In this document: positions 14,405-23,174 of the stretch, in pieces | How the letters are laid out: every line of letters starts with the position of its first letter | Numbering within the stretch: the stretch's first letter is position 1 | NCBI GenBank assembly: GCA_034409055.1 | Contig: DAOUMU010000406.1 | Location: forward strand, 1 to 26,515 | DNA length: 26,515 nucleotides | Direction of reading: 5' to 3' | Source: DAOUMU01 sp034409055 | GTDB lineage: Bacteria; Chloroflexota; Anaerolineae; 4572-78; J111 | Notes under the pieces: generated by a model | Databases searched by the model: none | Seen by the model: the letters and a program-made list of their open reading frames with translations, nothing else | What the model was told of the DNA's origin: nothing | Made by a program: the position numbers and the translations under genes

Positions 14405-17400
14405 ATGTCGCAGACAAAGATCTGGCGTATCTTCTCCCTTGCTCTGGGCTTTGGCCTGAGTACAACAGTGATTGTGTTCTACGGGGCCCTTTATTTGAGT
14501 GGGGGACAACTCCTCATAGCCCCAGGCATCACTGTCCTAATGGCCGGGGTCGTAGGGCTGTTAATAGGTTTTAGCTATTACTTTTTCTTTAAATTGGCCC
14601 TACGCCTTGTTGCTTGGCCCTTTTTTGCCCAAGCCCAAAGGTTAATCACCCACTCCAGGGCACCATTGCCAACGTTGGGGCGTTCGAATGAGATTGACAC
14701 GTTGGAAACGGTCCTGACTGAGGCTTTGGTCGCTCTGGAACGACAGGACCTATTCAGTACCATTGCCACAAACATCCTGCCCCCCCTGGACCTGCCGTGG
14801 ACCCTGGAACGCATCGTCAGTCGGGCTGTGCAGACCTCATCAGCAGCCGACTCCGGCCTGATCCTTCTATTGGACGAAGCCAATCAACGGTATACGGTCC
14901 AGGCTTCCTACTTGCTTCCTATCTCAGATGAACAATTAAAACACATCTCTCTGGCGGCCAAGCCGGAGAAGCCAAACTGGGTATTAACCCAAAGACGCCC
15001 CTTCATCATCGCCGATGTTCAGGGGGATGAGCGAGTGCATCCTGCTCTGCGCCAGGCAGGAATACAGTCGTTGTTGAGTGCTCCGTTGGTCATTGGTAAC
15101 CAGCTTGCCGGTCTGTTACAACTCTTCAACTGGAGTCAGCCGGATGCTTTTGATCAGAATGATCTTTGGTTGGCCAACATCTATGCTGATCTGACGGTGG
15201 CGGCCATTAACAACGAGCCGTTCTACAAAGAGGTTGAAGATGAACGCCTGATCGCAGCCGCTTTGGTCAGGCTATCCAAAATCGTCAACTCTACTCTTGA
15301 GTTGAACCAGGTACTCAACCTGACCCTGGAGCAACTGGCCCAGGTGATCACGTATGACTCGGCTTCTATTCTCCTGGCCGAGGAGATGGATTTGACGATT
15401 GCCGCCTGCCGTGGTCTGGCTAATCCAGATGCATTGGTGGGCCATACGTTTCGTGTGGCAGAGAATGATATCAATTATCAAGTTATGCGCGACCAACGCG
15501 CCTGGGTGATCGCCGATGTGCAGCAGATGGCCGGCTGGAGGCATTACTACGACGACCTGGCCGGCACTCCTACCATTCGAGCCTGGATTGGCGCTCCGCT
15601 GGTGGTACAGGATCAGAGCATTGGCCTTCTGGCTATAGAGAAGTATGAACCGGATTTCTATACCGAAAAGAATGGGGACATGGTGGCTGCCTTTGCCGCC
15701 CAGATCGTGACAGCCGTGCATAATGCCCGCCTTTTCGACAGCCTCCGCCACAAAGCTTTAGAAGTGGCCGTTATGGCCGATAATTTAAATGAGGAGAAAA
15801 GCAAGCTGGATGCCATCCTCAAAAATATTGCCGACGGCCTGGTCGTCACCGACGCGGAAGGCACAATTATGTTGGTTAACCCTGCTTTTAAGGATATGTT
15901 TAGTTGGTCAGGTATCCCTCTGGTGGATCACCCCCTGCCCCAGTTAGAAGAGCTTCAGCGCCTGATTACCAATGCCCTGGAGGACCCAGAAGCCACCTTT
16001 ATGGCCGATATTCCCTTGGCTGATGGGCGTATCTTCAAAGCTTCTTCAGCGGCCATTCGGGAGGAGGCGCGTACGCTGGGGGTTGTTACCGTCCTACGTG
16101 ATATTACCCACGAGAAGGAGGTGGACCGGATGAAATCCGAGTTCATCTCGACGGTTTCGCACGAACTGCGAACGCCCTTGACTTCAGTGTTAGGCTTTGC
16201 CAAGCACATTCGTAAGATTTTCAAGAAAAACCTGACGCCTAAGATTTCCTCTGATGACCGCAAAAGCCAGCAAACGGTACAATATATCAACGAGGAATTA
16301 GACATTGTCATCAGCGAGGGCGAACGACTGACCCGTCTGATCAACGACGTGTTGGACATTGCCAAAATGGAAGCGGGCAAGCTCGAATGGCATATGGCCG
16401 ATGTGTCTATTGGGTCCGTCATCCATAGAGCCGTAGCCGTCACCACTTCTATAGCCAGAGCCAAGAACCTGACGGTGAAGATCAACATCGAAAGAAATTT
16501 ACCCCTGGTCCGGGCTGATCAGGATCGTCTAATTCAAGTAGTGACCAATCTGCTGTCCAATGCCGTCAAGTTTACCGACGCAGGAGAAATAAAGGTTCAG
16601 ACCTTAAAGTGGCAGCGCCTGGCTGACGGTACCATTGTCCCCTCAACCTTCACCCTCCCGGAAACGCAACACACAGCCTTCCGACAGCCTGGTCATTGGT
16701 TAGCAGTCCGGGTACAGGATCCGGGTGTCGGTATCGCCAAGGAGAACTTGCCCCACGTGTTCGAGAAATTCAAACAAATCGGCGATACCCTGACCGACCG
16801 CCCTAAAGGTACGGGGCTGGGCCTGGCCATTTGTAAAGAAATCACAGAACAACACGGCGGCCATATCTGGGTCGATAGCGAACTGGGAGTCGGCAGCACC
16901 TTTACCTTTGTTTTGCCCCTGGCGCCAGAAGCGACTTTCAGGCCGTCGATGTCGGGCGAGATTCGCCGTCGCGTGGTCGATACCCTGCTGGCCGGGAAGA
17001 AAGGGAAGCTTATCCTGGTGGTGGACGATGAAGAGAACATCAGAAACCTATTGCGGCAGGAGTTATCGGAAGCGGGCTACCGGATTATAGAGGCCCCCGA
17101 TGGGATCGAGGCCCTGACCAAAGCCCGGCAAGAAAAGCCTGATCTGATTATTTTGGACGTGATGATGCCCGGTCTGAACGGTTTTGACGTTACCAGTGTG
17201 CTCAAAGGGGACCAGTCTACAGCCCACATCCCCGTGCTGATCCTGTCTATTGTGGAGGACAAGGAGAAAGGCTTCCGCCTGGGGGCAGAGGAGTACCTGA
17301 CCAAGCCGCTAGACACCGACAAGTTATTACAGTCTATTGCCGCCCTGTTGGCTCGTGCCGAGCGCGGGGAGGGCCACAAGAAGGTGTTGGTTATTGATCA

Positions 17401-17695
17401 GGACGCTGCGGTCATTGAAACCATGACCCGCGTATTACAGGAACGGGGACACGAGGTGGTTGGGGCCTACGATGGACAGGACGGTTTGCAAAAGGCCAGA
17501 CAGGAGCGACCGGACTTGATCGTTTTGAATACCCTGACTTCGCCTGTAATCGACTACGAGGTCTTAAAGAGCCTCATGCACGAGGCCAACACGCGTGATG
17601 CCCGCATTATCGTGCTGACGGCAACCATCTCGCCTGAAGAGGTGGTCGGAATATTGGAACAGGGCCCCCAGGAGAAGATTGAGGTAGTAGAATGA
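14405..17695 (+). CDS. Membrane hybrid histidine kinase: GAF-GAF-PAS-HisKA-HATPase-REC-pseudoREC
   Basis: A sensor kinase of 1096 residues from the ATG at 14405 (AGGAGA 9 bases upstream). A GTG at 14336 would add 23 residues and is possible. Two membrane helices (about 9-31, 37-62) are followed by GAF domains (about 134-272 and 302-442) and a PAS domain (464-567). HisKA carries SHELRTP with His586. The ATPase domain has N-box NLLSNAVKF (715-723), DPGVGI (772-777) and GTGLGL (802-807). The first receiver (868-982) has phospho-acceptor Asp918 in IILDVMMP. The second (992-1087) has Asn1042 at that place (LIVLNTL), so it is probably not phosphorylatable. An insertion (about 603-630) lengthens the HisKA hairpin. 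The stop overlaps the start of the cyclase gene. Confidence 0.95.
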   Translation: MSQTKIWRIFSLALGFGLSTTVIVFYGALYLSGGQLLIAPGITVLMAGVVGLLIGFSYYFFFKLALRLVAWPFFAQAQRLITHSRAPLPTLGRSNEIDTLETVLTEALVALERQDLFSTIATNILPPLDLPWTLERIVSRAVQTSSAADSGLILLLDEANQRYTVQASYLLPISDEQLKHISLAAKPEKPNWVLTQRRPFIIADVQGDERVHPALRQAGIQSLLSAPLVIGNQLAGLLQLFNWSQPDAFDQNDLWLANIYADLTVAAINNEPFYKEVEDERLIAAALVRLSKIVNSTLELNQVLNLTLEQLAQVITYDSASILLAEEMDLTIAACRGLANPDALVGHTFRVAENDINYQVMRDQRAWVIADVQQMAGWRHYYDDLAGTPTIRAWIGAPLVVQDQSIGLLAIEKYEPDFYTEKNGDMVAAFAAQIVTAVHNARLFDSLRHKALEVAVMADNLNEEKSKLDAILKNIADGLVVTDAEGTIMLVNPAFKDMFSWSGIPLVDHPLPQLEELQRLITNALEDPEATFMADIPLADGRIFKASSAAIREEARTLGVVTVLRDITHEKEVDRMKSEFISTVSHELRTPLTSVLGFAKHIRKIFKKNLTPKISSDDRKSQQTVQYINEELDIVISEGERLTRLINDVLDIAKMEAGKLEWHMADVSIGSVIHRAVAVTTSIARAKNLTVKINIERNLPLVRADQDRLIQVVTNLLSNAVKFTDAGEIKVQTLKWQRLADGTIVPSTFTLPETQHTAFRQPGHWLAVRVQDPGVGIAKENLPHVFEKFKQIGDTLTDRPKGTGLGLAICKEITEQHGGHIWVDSELGVGSTFTFVLPLAPEATFRPSMSGEIRRRVVDTLLAGKKGKLILVVDDEENIRNLLRQELSEAGYRIIEAPDGIEALTKARQEKPDLIILDVMMPGLNGFDVTSVLKGDQSTAHIPVLILSIVEDKEKGFRLGAEEYLTKPLDTDKLLQSIAALLARAERGEGHKKVLVIDQDAAVIETMTRVLQERGHEVVGAYDGQDGLQKARQERPDLIVLNTLTSPVIDYEVLKSLMHEANTRDARIIVLTATISPEEVVGILEQGPQEKIEVVE

Positions 17696-19578
17696 CACGT
17701 CCAGATGTTATCCCCCTTCATCATTTGTTGGAACGGCGAGAGGCGGCGGCAATGCTGCAAGCGTTTGAAGCCCTAATGCCGGGAGTAGAACTGGCCCTAA
17801 TTGGTGCAGATGGGCGTTCTTTTGCCGGCACGGGCGAATGGCCCCCGATAGAAATTACCGGACTGCCGTCTCAAACAGATGACTCTCAGATATCCCACCC
17901 GAACAGCTTTTTCCTTCGTCCACTGGTAATCGAGTCTCACCTGGTGGGAGGCCTGGTGGCTCGCGGGGCCTGGCAGGAAGATCTATTACATTGCTTGCAC
18001 ACCAGCCTGACTCTACTGCTCGGGCAAGGCTTCGAAAAACGGGACATTGCTCGTGAGACTCTGGAACGTTACCGCGAGATCAACCTGCTCTACAGCATTG
18101 GTGAAACCATCAGCACCTGCCTCGACCCGAACCAGATCCCCTTGCTGGTACTAATGGAAGCCAACCGCGTCATTCGGGCCAAGGTAGGGATTGTTTTACT
18201 GCCGTTGAGCGGGGACGAGGGCGAGTTAAGCGTTAAGGCCAGCTTTGGGCCGACCAACTATGCTGAGGCCCTGTATCGGGCCTCTCGCCACCTGATTAAC
18301 CAATTGGACCACATTGACCAACCGGCCATTGTCACCACCCTGCCCGCCGACTCGAACCCTATTGGGGTTGTTCTTTGCGCGCCCTTAAAGACCCGGGAGC
18401 GCGTGCTGGGCAGTATCTTATTGGGACGCCTGCAAAGACAGTCGGTATTCACCGCCGGTGATGAAAAATTACTCATGACCCTGGCCAGTCAGGCGGCCAT
18501 CGCCGTTGAGAATGCCCATCTCTTTGCCGACGTGATGCGCCAGCGAGATGCCATCACCGCTATGAAAAACTATATGGACAATATCTTTGCCAGTATTGCC
18601 AGCGGGGTCATTACCACCGACGGCCAGGATATGGTGGTCACCCTGAACCGGGCCGCCGAACGTATCTTGAAGGTGAGAGCAGAAGAGACGATGGGACAGT
18701 TTTACGTAAAGGTCCTACCGGGGCTGGGGCAAGAGATTGCTCCTCTGGTTAACACCGTCAGACAGGAGGAAGAGGAGATCATAGAATATGAGCTGGAGTC
18801 GGAGCTGCCCCAGCGAGGCCAGGTCGTGCTGCGGTTGCACATTAGCCCCTTAAAGAACAGTCATCAGACCAATGGCGTGGCCATCGTCCTGGAAGACCTG
18901 ACAGAACACCGCCAATTGGAGCAGCAGGTGCAGCAGGTGCGCCGGACCTTTGAGCGTTACGTGGCCCCGCGTGTGGTCGAACAGTTACTGTCCAACCCGA
19001 CCAGTGTGCAATTGGGCGGTGTAGGACAAGAGGTGACCATCCTTTTTGCCGACATTCGGCACTTCAGCACCTTCAGCGAAAAAATGGCCCCCGAGGCCCT
19101 GGTGGAAGTGCTCAACCAGCATCTAACCCTGGCCGCCGAGGCCGTACTCAAGGAAGAAGGAACCTTAGATAAATTCATGGGAGATGCGGTCATGGCCATA
19201 TTTAATGCGCCGCTGCCCCAGTCTGATCACGTTTTACGGGCGGTGCGTGCTGCTCTGGCCATGCAGCAAGCCATTGCTGACATGCATGCCCATCTGCCTC
19301 CCCAGGAACGCCTCAGCTTTGGTATTGGCATTACCACCGGGCCGGCGGTCGTCGGCAACATTGGCTCCGCCGCCATCCAGAACTACACCGCCATCGGCGA
19401 CAGTGTCAACATGGCCCAACGCCTTCAGACTCACGCCCAGGCCGGCCAGACCCTCCTCAGTGCCACGGCCTACGAGCGGGTACAAGATCATATCGCCGGC
19501 CAGGAATTGGGTCTGGTCCAATTCAAGGGCCACAGCGAGCCTGATTTGGTTTTCGAGGTGGTGGGATTGCTGGAGTGA
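17692..19578 (+). CDS. Class III adenylate/guanylate cyclase with GAF and PAS sensor domains
   Basis: The 628-residue cytoplasmic protein probably makes cAMP. An N-terminal region of unclear type (1-115) precedes a GAF domain (about 130-278), a PAS domain (about 292-405), a short coil (405-425) and a class III catalytic domain (445-628). Metal-binding Asp454 (FADIR) and Asp498 (MGD) are present. Lys494 and Asp570 (YTAIGD) occupy the purine-selecting positions in the adenylate-cyclase state, and Asn573 and Arg577 (VNMAQR) are the transition-state pair. The catalytic site therefore looks intact. The ATG overlaps the kinase stop (ATGA), indicating translational coupling and a shared pathway. Confidence 0.94.
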   Translation: MTRPDVIPLHHLLERREAAAMLQAFEALMPGVELALIGADGRSFAGTGEWPPIEITGLPSQTDDSQISHPNSFFLRPLVIESHLVGGLVARGAWQEDLLHCLHTSLTLLLGQGFEKRDIARETLERYREINLLYSIGETISTCLDPNQIPLLVLMEANRVIRAKVGIVLLPLSGDEGELSVKASFGPTNYAEALYRASRHLINQLDHIDQPAIVTTLPADSNPIGVVLCAPLKTRERVLGSILLGRLQRQSVFTAGDEKLLMTLASQAAIAVENAHLFADVMRQRDAITAMKNYMDNIFASIASGVITTDGQDMVVTLNRAAERILKVRAEETMGQFYVKVLPGLGQEIAPLVNTVRQEEEEIIEYELESELPQRGQVVLRLHISPLKNSHQTNGVAIVLEDLTEHRQLEQQVQQVRRTFERYVAPRVVEQLLSNPTSVQLGGVGQEVTILFADIRHFSTFSEKMAPEALVEVLNQHLTLAAEAVLKEEGTLDKFMGDAVMAIFNAPLPQSDHVLRAVRAALAMQQAIADMHAHLPPQERLSFGIGITTGPAVVGNIGSAAIQNYTAIGDSVNMAQRLQTHAQAGQTLLSATAYERVQDHIAGQELGLVQFKGHSEPDLVFEVVGLLE

Positions 19579-19597
19579 GTAGGAAGCGAGACAGATA

Positions 19598-19831
19598 ATG
19601 CGACGGGAGTTAGATGCTTTTCGGGTTATGCATGCTGACTTGCTGGCTAAGTATCCTAATGAATACGTTGCCATTCACCAAGGCCAGTTGATCGACCACG
19701 ACACCGACCAACTGGCGCTATTTCTGCGCATCGATGAGCAGTACCCTGATGTCCCCGTCCTTATCAAGCAGGTCTCTCCTGAGCCAGAGGAAGTTTACAC
19801 ATTCCTCTCACCACGGTTCGAATATGAGTGA
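19598..19831 (+). CDS. Small DUF5678-like protein
   Basis: A 77-residue protein with LAKYPNEYVAIHQGQLIDHDTD, a middle helix, and PVLIKQVSPEPEEVYTFLSPRFE. This matches my memory of the DUF5678 pattern (a short two-layer domain ending in PRF/PR). There is no known activity. In other genomes such proteins often sit beside small aspartic-protease-like genes; none is seen here. It starts 19 bases after the cyclase stop, with AGGAAG upstream, and is probably the last gene of the signalling operon. Its stop is 12 bases from the end of the convergent DUF1684 gene. Confidence 0.75.
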   Translation: MRRELDAFRVMHADLLAKYPNEYVAIHQGQLIDHDTDQLALFLRIDEQYPDVPVLIKQVSPEPEEVYTFLSPRFEYE

Positions 19832-19843
19832 TAAAGTTTACAC

Positions 19844-20461
19844 CTAATACCGCTGCTCCCCGGCCGGAATAGCCACCGGCAACCAATTCTCTCGCGGGGC
19901 CAGGGGACAGTGCCAGCGCGGATTGTAAGCGCAGGAAGGATTGTAGGCGTAGTTAAAATCTATCACCAGGCGATTGTCTTCATGGCCCAGGTCGGCCTGT
20001 TTAATCGTATCCAGCAGATAGCGACCTCCGCCGTAGGTTGTATCCCCATTGGTCAGATCGCGGAAAGGGAGAAAAATACCCCCGCCATACCCCAAAATCC
20101 AAAAGAGCGATAGCGAAACCTTTTGTCCCCCCACGGCAAAGTGAATCTGGCCGAAACGCTGCATGCGGGTCAGGCCATCCTCCTGCAACTGCACTTCGAT
20201 GACGGCTTGCTCCACATTTGTATCCACAGACAGCACGAAGCGCCAGGCCGGATCATAGGGATAATAACCAAGGCCCGTAAAGCGGGCCTTTTGTTCTGCC
20301 GACAGGGCCGACTGGGGGTGCGTGCCGAACAACTCGTCTCGCTTCCGGCGAAATTGGTGACATTTCTCCGCTTCACTCAAGTCAGACCGGCGCAGATTAG
20401 CGTAGATTTCAGCCACCGAACGCCGGTAATCCAACAATTCCTCAAATGGTGATCGACTCAA
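19844..20461 (-). CDS. DUF1684 family protein
   Basis: A 205-residue protein of the DUF1684 family. Typical segments are RRKRDELFGTHPQSALSAEQ (39-58), FTGLGYYPYDPAWRFV, FLPFRDLTNGDTTYGGGRYL, and the C-terminal VIDFNYAYNPSCAYNPRWHCPLAPRENWLPV. The conserved CAYN..W.CPL.P.EN block gives two cysteines that might bind metal or form a disulfide; no function is established that I can state. Start is a TTG, chosen because AAGGAG lies 9 bases upstream and no ATG is available near it. No signal peptide is seen. It faces away from the tandem DUF427 gene. Confidence 0.88.
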   Translation of the reverse strand: MSRSPFEELLDYRRSVAEIYANLRRSDLSEAEKCHQFRRKRDELFGTHPQSALSAEQKARFTGLGYYPYDPAWRFVLSVDTNVEQAVIEVQLQEDGLTRMQRFGQIHFAVGGQKVSLSLFWILGYGGGIFLPFRDLTNGDTTYGGGRYLLDTIKQADLGHEDNRLVIDFNYAYNPSCAYNPRWHCPLAPRENWLPVAIPAGEQRY

Positions 20462-20470
20462 GGGGTAACT

Positions 20471-20476
20471 CTCCTT
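20471..20476 (-). promoter_or_regulatory. Shine-Dalgarno deciding a TTG start for the DUF1684 gene
   Basis: On the minus strand AAGGAG is followed by 9 bases and then the TTG at 20461. The remaining divergent intergenic space up to 20687 shows no clear promoter on either strand. Confidence 0.7.
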
Positions 20477-20687
20477 TGCCAGATTTGGTCACAATCAGTA
20501 TTGACAATCCCGGCCACCAAATTCTTACGTTTCTCAGCCACGACGAGAAAAATTAAATAATTACCTGCCCAAAACCTGGGCTATCAGCCGTTTGCCCGTA
20601 AGAATCAAAACGGATAATCGTCAATATCATAAAGCATGATGATCTGCCATAAGTTAAATTTGTAAACTAACAGCAGGAGGATAAAAA

Positions 20688-21443
20688 ATGACCAGCATAA
20701 CCAGAGAAGTCTGGCTCGAAATTGAACCCAGCCCCCGCTGGGTGCGGGTGAAATTTGGGGATGAATATGTAGCGGATAGTAAGCGGGTGCTGCTGGTCTG
20801 GGAGAGGCATCACATCCCCCTCTACTATTTTCCCCGGCAGGATGTTCGCCAGGATTGGCTGGAACCGGCCGGCGACGGGGCGGATGAAGCCGGGAAACTT
20901 TACTGGAACGTAAAGGTTGGCGACCGCGTGGCAAAAAGGGCCGCCTGGAGCTATGCCGACCCACCGGCCGAATATGCCGCGCTCAAGGATTACATCGCTT
21001 TTGCCTGGCATAAGATGGACCACTGGTATGAAGAGGAGGAAGAGGTCTTTGTCCATCCCCGCGATCCCTACAAGCGGGTTGATGCCATTCCCAGCTCACG
21101 GCATGTGCGGGTCGTCATCAATGGGGAGACAGTGGCTGAAACCCACCGTCCGACCCTGCTGTTTGAAACCGGCCTGCCCACGCGCTATTACCTGCCGCCG
21201 GGAGATGTCCGCACAAAGCTGCTGGAGCCGGCCAAAGGCACCACTCGCTGCCCTTACAAAGGGATTGCCTCTTACTGGTCGGTCAAGGTGGGGGATAAAG
21301 TTTACCGCAACCTTATCTGGAGTTACCCCGACCCCATCCCGGAATGTCCCAAAATCGAAGGGTTGATGTGCTTTTTCAACGAGAAGGTGGACATCTACGT
21401 CGATGGGGAATTACAGCCAAGACCTCAGACACCCTGGTCTTGA
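20688..21443 (+). CDS. Tandem DUF427 protein
   Basis: A 251-residue protein with two DUF427 domains. The first covers about 10-115 (WVRVKFGDEYVADSKRVLLVWE, YYFPRQDVRQDWLEP, YWNVKVGDRVAKRAAWSY). The second covers about 135-245 (HVRVVINGETVAETHRPTLLFE, RYYLPPGDVRTKLLEP, YWSVKVGDKVYRNLIWSYPDPIPE). The second copy keeps the CPYKG segment; the first lacks its Cys. The domain is a small beta-rich fold of unknown role, common in actinobacteria, proteobacteria and Chloroflexota. GGAGGA precedes the ATG by 7 bases. It ends 5 bases from the stop of the convergent propeller gene, with no terminator visible between them. Confidence 0.92.
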   Translation: MTSITREVWLEIEPSPRWVRVKFGDEYVADSKRVLLVWERHHIPLYYFPRQDVRQDWLEPAGDGADEAGKLYWNVKVGDRVAKRAAWSYADPPAEYAALKDYIAFAWHKMDHWYEEEEEVFVHPRDPYKRVDAIPSSRHVRVVINGETVAETHRPTLLFETGLPTRYYLPPGDVRTKLLEPAKGTTRCPYKGIASYWSVKVGDKVYRNLIWSYPDPIPECPKIEGLMCFFNEKVDIYVDGELQPRPQTPWS

Positions 21444-21448
21444 GCCGT

Positions 21449-22699
21449 TTAGCCCGGTGCAAACCGGCGTTTTGATTTAGGCTGTAACTTGATATCATAG
21501 GAATCAATGAGCGCGTATATGAGTTCGTAGTGGCGGGGTTTTGAGCGAATGACGCAGCGAATTAACTCGATCGCATAGAGATGAAAATCGTTGCTCCCGA
21601 AAAAGACCACATTATCGCTGATGGCCGGAGAAGAGAACACATTGCCCTGAGTCTCGAACTTCCACAGTCCTTTGCCGCTTTGGCTATCGACCGCATAGAA
21701 GTCGGTGTCGTCGCTGCCAAAATAGACCACCCCGTCGACAACGGCCGGCGAGGACTCAACCCGAAATCTGGTTTTGAACCTCCATTTGGACTGGCCGGTC
21801 TGGCTGTCCAAGGCGTAAAGATAAGCGTCGTGGCTACCGAAATAGATCAGCCCCTCAGCTACGACCGGGAAGGACCCGATGGGACCATCTGTCTTGAACT
21901 TCCATTGCTCCTGGCCGGTCCGGCTATCGAGGGCGTACAGGAAACCATCGTAGCTACCAAAGTAAACCAGGCCGGCGGTGATGACGGGCGAAGCGGTGAC
22001 CCTACCACCGGTTTTAAAGCGCCAGCGCTCCTGGCCGGTCTGGCTGTCCAGCGCATAAAGATGCCTGCCCGGACCTGGCCCCCAGCGGGAGCCACTGCCA
22101 AAATAGACCAGCCCACCGGCAACGGCCGGACGGGTTTGCACCCGGTCTTCGGTCTTAAACTTCCACAACGCCTGGCCGGTCTGGCTATCCAGGGCGTAAA
22201 GATAAGCGTCGTGGCTGCCGAAATAGACCGTGCCGCCGGCAACGGTTGGCGTAGAGTCCACTTTGCGTTCTGTTTTGAACCGCCACTTTTCCCGACCGGT
22301 CCGGCTGTACAGAGAATAGAGATAACCATCATCACTGCCAAAATAGACCAGCCTCCCGGCCACAGCCGGTGAAGAATTGACCGGACCGCCGGTTTTGAAC
22401 TGCCACTTTTTTTGGCCGGTTTTGGCATCTACGGCATAGAAATGCCAGTCCGTGCTGCCGACATAGACGGTCCCACCAGTGATCACCGGCGAGGAGATGA
22501 CCCCTCCGTCTGTCCTGAACTCCCACTTGAACCGGCCGGTTGGCTTCCGGTCAGCACTCTGCTGGTTGGCTCCCTTCTCTGGGATAGTGTCAGGCTGGCT
22601 GATAGTTTCGAAGAAGTTCAGCAAGCCGGTAACCAGGGCAATGAGGATAGCCATAGTTGCAGCACCGTAGAAAAATTGATGAGATGGTTTTAGCAGCAT
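21449..22699 (-). CDS. Membrane-anchored eight-bladed PQQ-type beta-propeller protein
   Basis: A 416-residue protein with one N-terminal membrane helix (about 10-30), a short linker, and eight repeats of about 40 residues (59-380). Each repeat follows the pattern W.FKT...V.SSP.V..G.VYFGS.D..LYALDS.TGQ. This is the PQQ_2/quinoprotein repeat (BamB/dehydrogenase style); no catalytic residues are evident, so a scaffold or binding role is more likely than an enzyme. Blade 4 has a GSRWGPGPGR insertion. A basic tail of about 35 residues follows the last blade. The ATG lies 2 bases after the stop of a broken ECF sigma factor gene on the same strand, with no Shine-Dalgarno of its own seen, which suggests past translational coupling. 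Confidence 0.93.
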   Translation of the reverse strand: MLLKPSHQFFYGAATMAILIALVTGLLNFFETISQPDTIPEKGANQQSADRKPTGRFKWEFRTDGGVISSPVITGGTVYVGSTDWHFYAVDAKTGQKKWQFKTGGPVNSSPAVAGRLVYFGSDDGYLYSLYSRTGREKWRFKTERKVDSTPTVAGGTVYFGSHDAYLYALDSQTGQALWKFKTEDRVQTRPAVAGGLVYFGSGSRWGPGPGRHLYALDSQTGQERWRFKTGGRVTASPVITAGLVYFGSYDGFLYALDSRTGQEQWKFKTDGPIGSFPVVAEGLIYFGSHDAYLYALDSQTGQSKWRFKTRFRVESSPAVVDGVVYFGSDDTDFYAVDSQSGKGLWKFETQGNVFSSPAISDNVVFFGSNDFHLYAIELIRCVIRSKPRHYELIYALIDSYDIKLQPKSKRRFAPG

Positions 22700-22701
22700 T
22701 G

Positions 22702-23004
22702 TTAGAACCAGGCAAAGAGAGATAGGCTGGGCAAATAACGCCGCCGACGTCGCTTATTGCGGCAGCGACTGACGGTGATGGTGTGCAGCCAGGTGGAAAA
22801 TCTGGCCCGTTGCCCGTCATACCGGTCGATGTTCGTCAGAGCGTAGGACAGGGAGTCTTGGGTGACTTCTTCAGCATCGGCTGCATTGCCTAATAAGGCA
22901 AAGGCCAGCCCGAAGGTCGAGCTCCGAAATTAATTGTATATCGCCTCGGCGGCGCGTTGATCGCCAGCCTGCCAGCGTTGGATGAGTCGGTTGATGTCTG
23001 ACAT
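22702..23004 (-). pseudogene. Broken ECF sigma factor, region 2 only
   Basis: From the ATG (23004) the frame reads SDINRLIQRWQAGDQRAAEAIYN, a TAA (codon 25), then FRSSTFGLAFALLGNAADAEEVTQDSLSYAL, then NIDRYDGQRARFSTWLHTITVSRCRNKRRRRR, then LPSLSLFAW and a stop. This is sigma-70 region 2 of an ECF factor, with the FSTWLHTI..NRC-like helix and a basic tail. Region 4, which binds the -35 box, is missing, and one nonsense codon interrupts the frame. The remainder abuts the propeller gene. The clean frame after the TAA suggests a recent loss, or a sequencing error for that one codon. The missing region 4 is harder to dismiss. Confidence 0.82.
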
Positions 23005-23011
23005 ACCAGTA

Positions 23012-23027
23012 ATTATATCTTATTATA
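23012..23027 (-). promoter_or_regulatory. Two TATAAT boxes before the sigma remnant
   Basis: On the minus strand TATAAT occurs at 23027-23022 and again at 23017-23012, only 7-17 bases before the ATG at 23004. No convincing -35 was found. If active, transcripts would be nearly leaderless and would run into the propeller gene. Confidence 0.35.
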
Positions 23028-23097
23028 CACGAGCACTGGCAAAAAGTGACCAATTTATAAGCACAAATTTGTAAATCAGTTAGAAATGCGCCGCCCA

Positions 23098-23126
23098 TTG
23101 TCTATAGGGTGGGGTCGTGGTATACT
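23098..23126 (+). promoter_or_regulatory. Predicted promoter of sbcC
   Basis: TTGTCT (23098-23103) and TATACT (23121-23126) are separated by 17 bases, and TGG precedes the -10 (extended -10). It is about 50 bases before the GTG start at 23175. Confidence 0.6.
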
Positions 23127-23174
23127 GATGCGAAACTTTAACTGATGACCGACCTCATCACGAGGCAATGAACC

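Noticed and set aside
21581..22372. 263-codon open frame on the plus strand inside the propeller gene
   Set aside because: Its apparent repeats (LAGLAVQ... pattern) are the antisense of the propeller blades.
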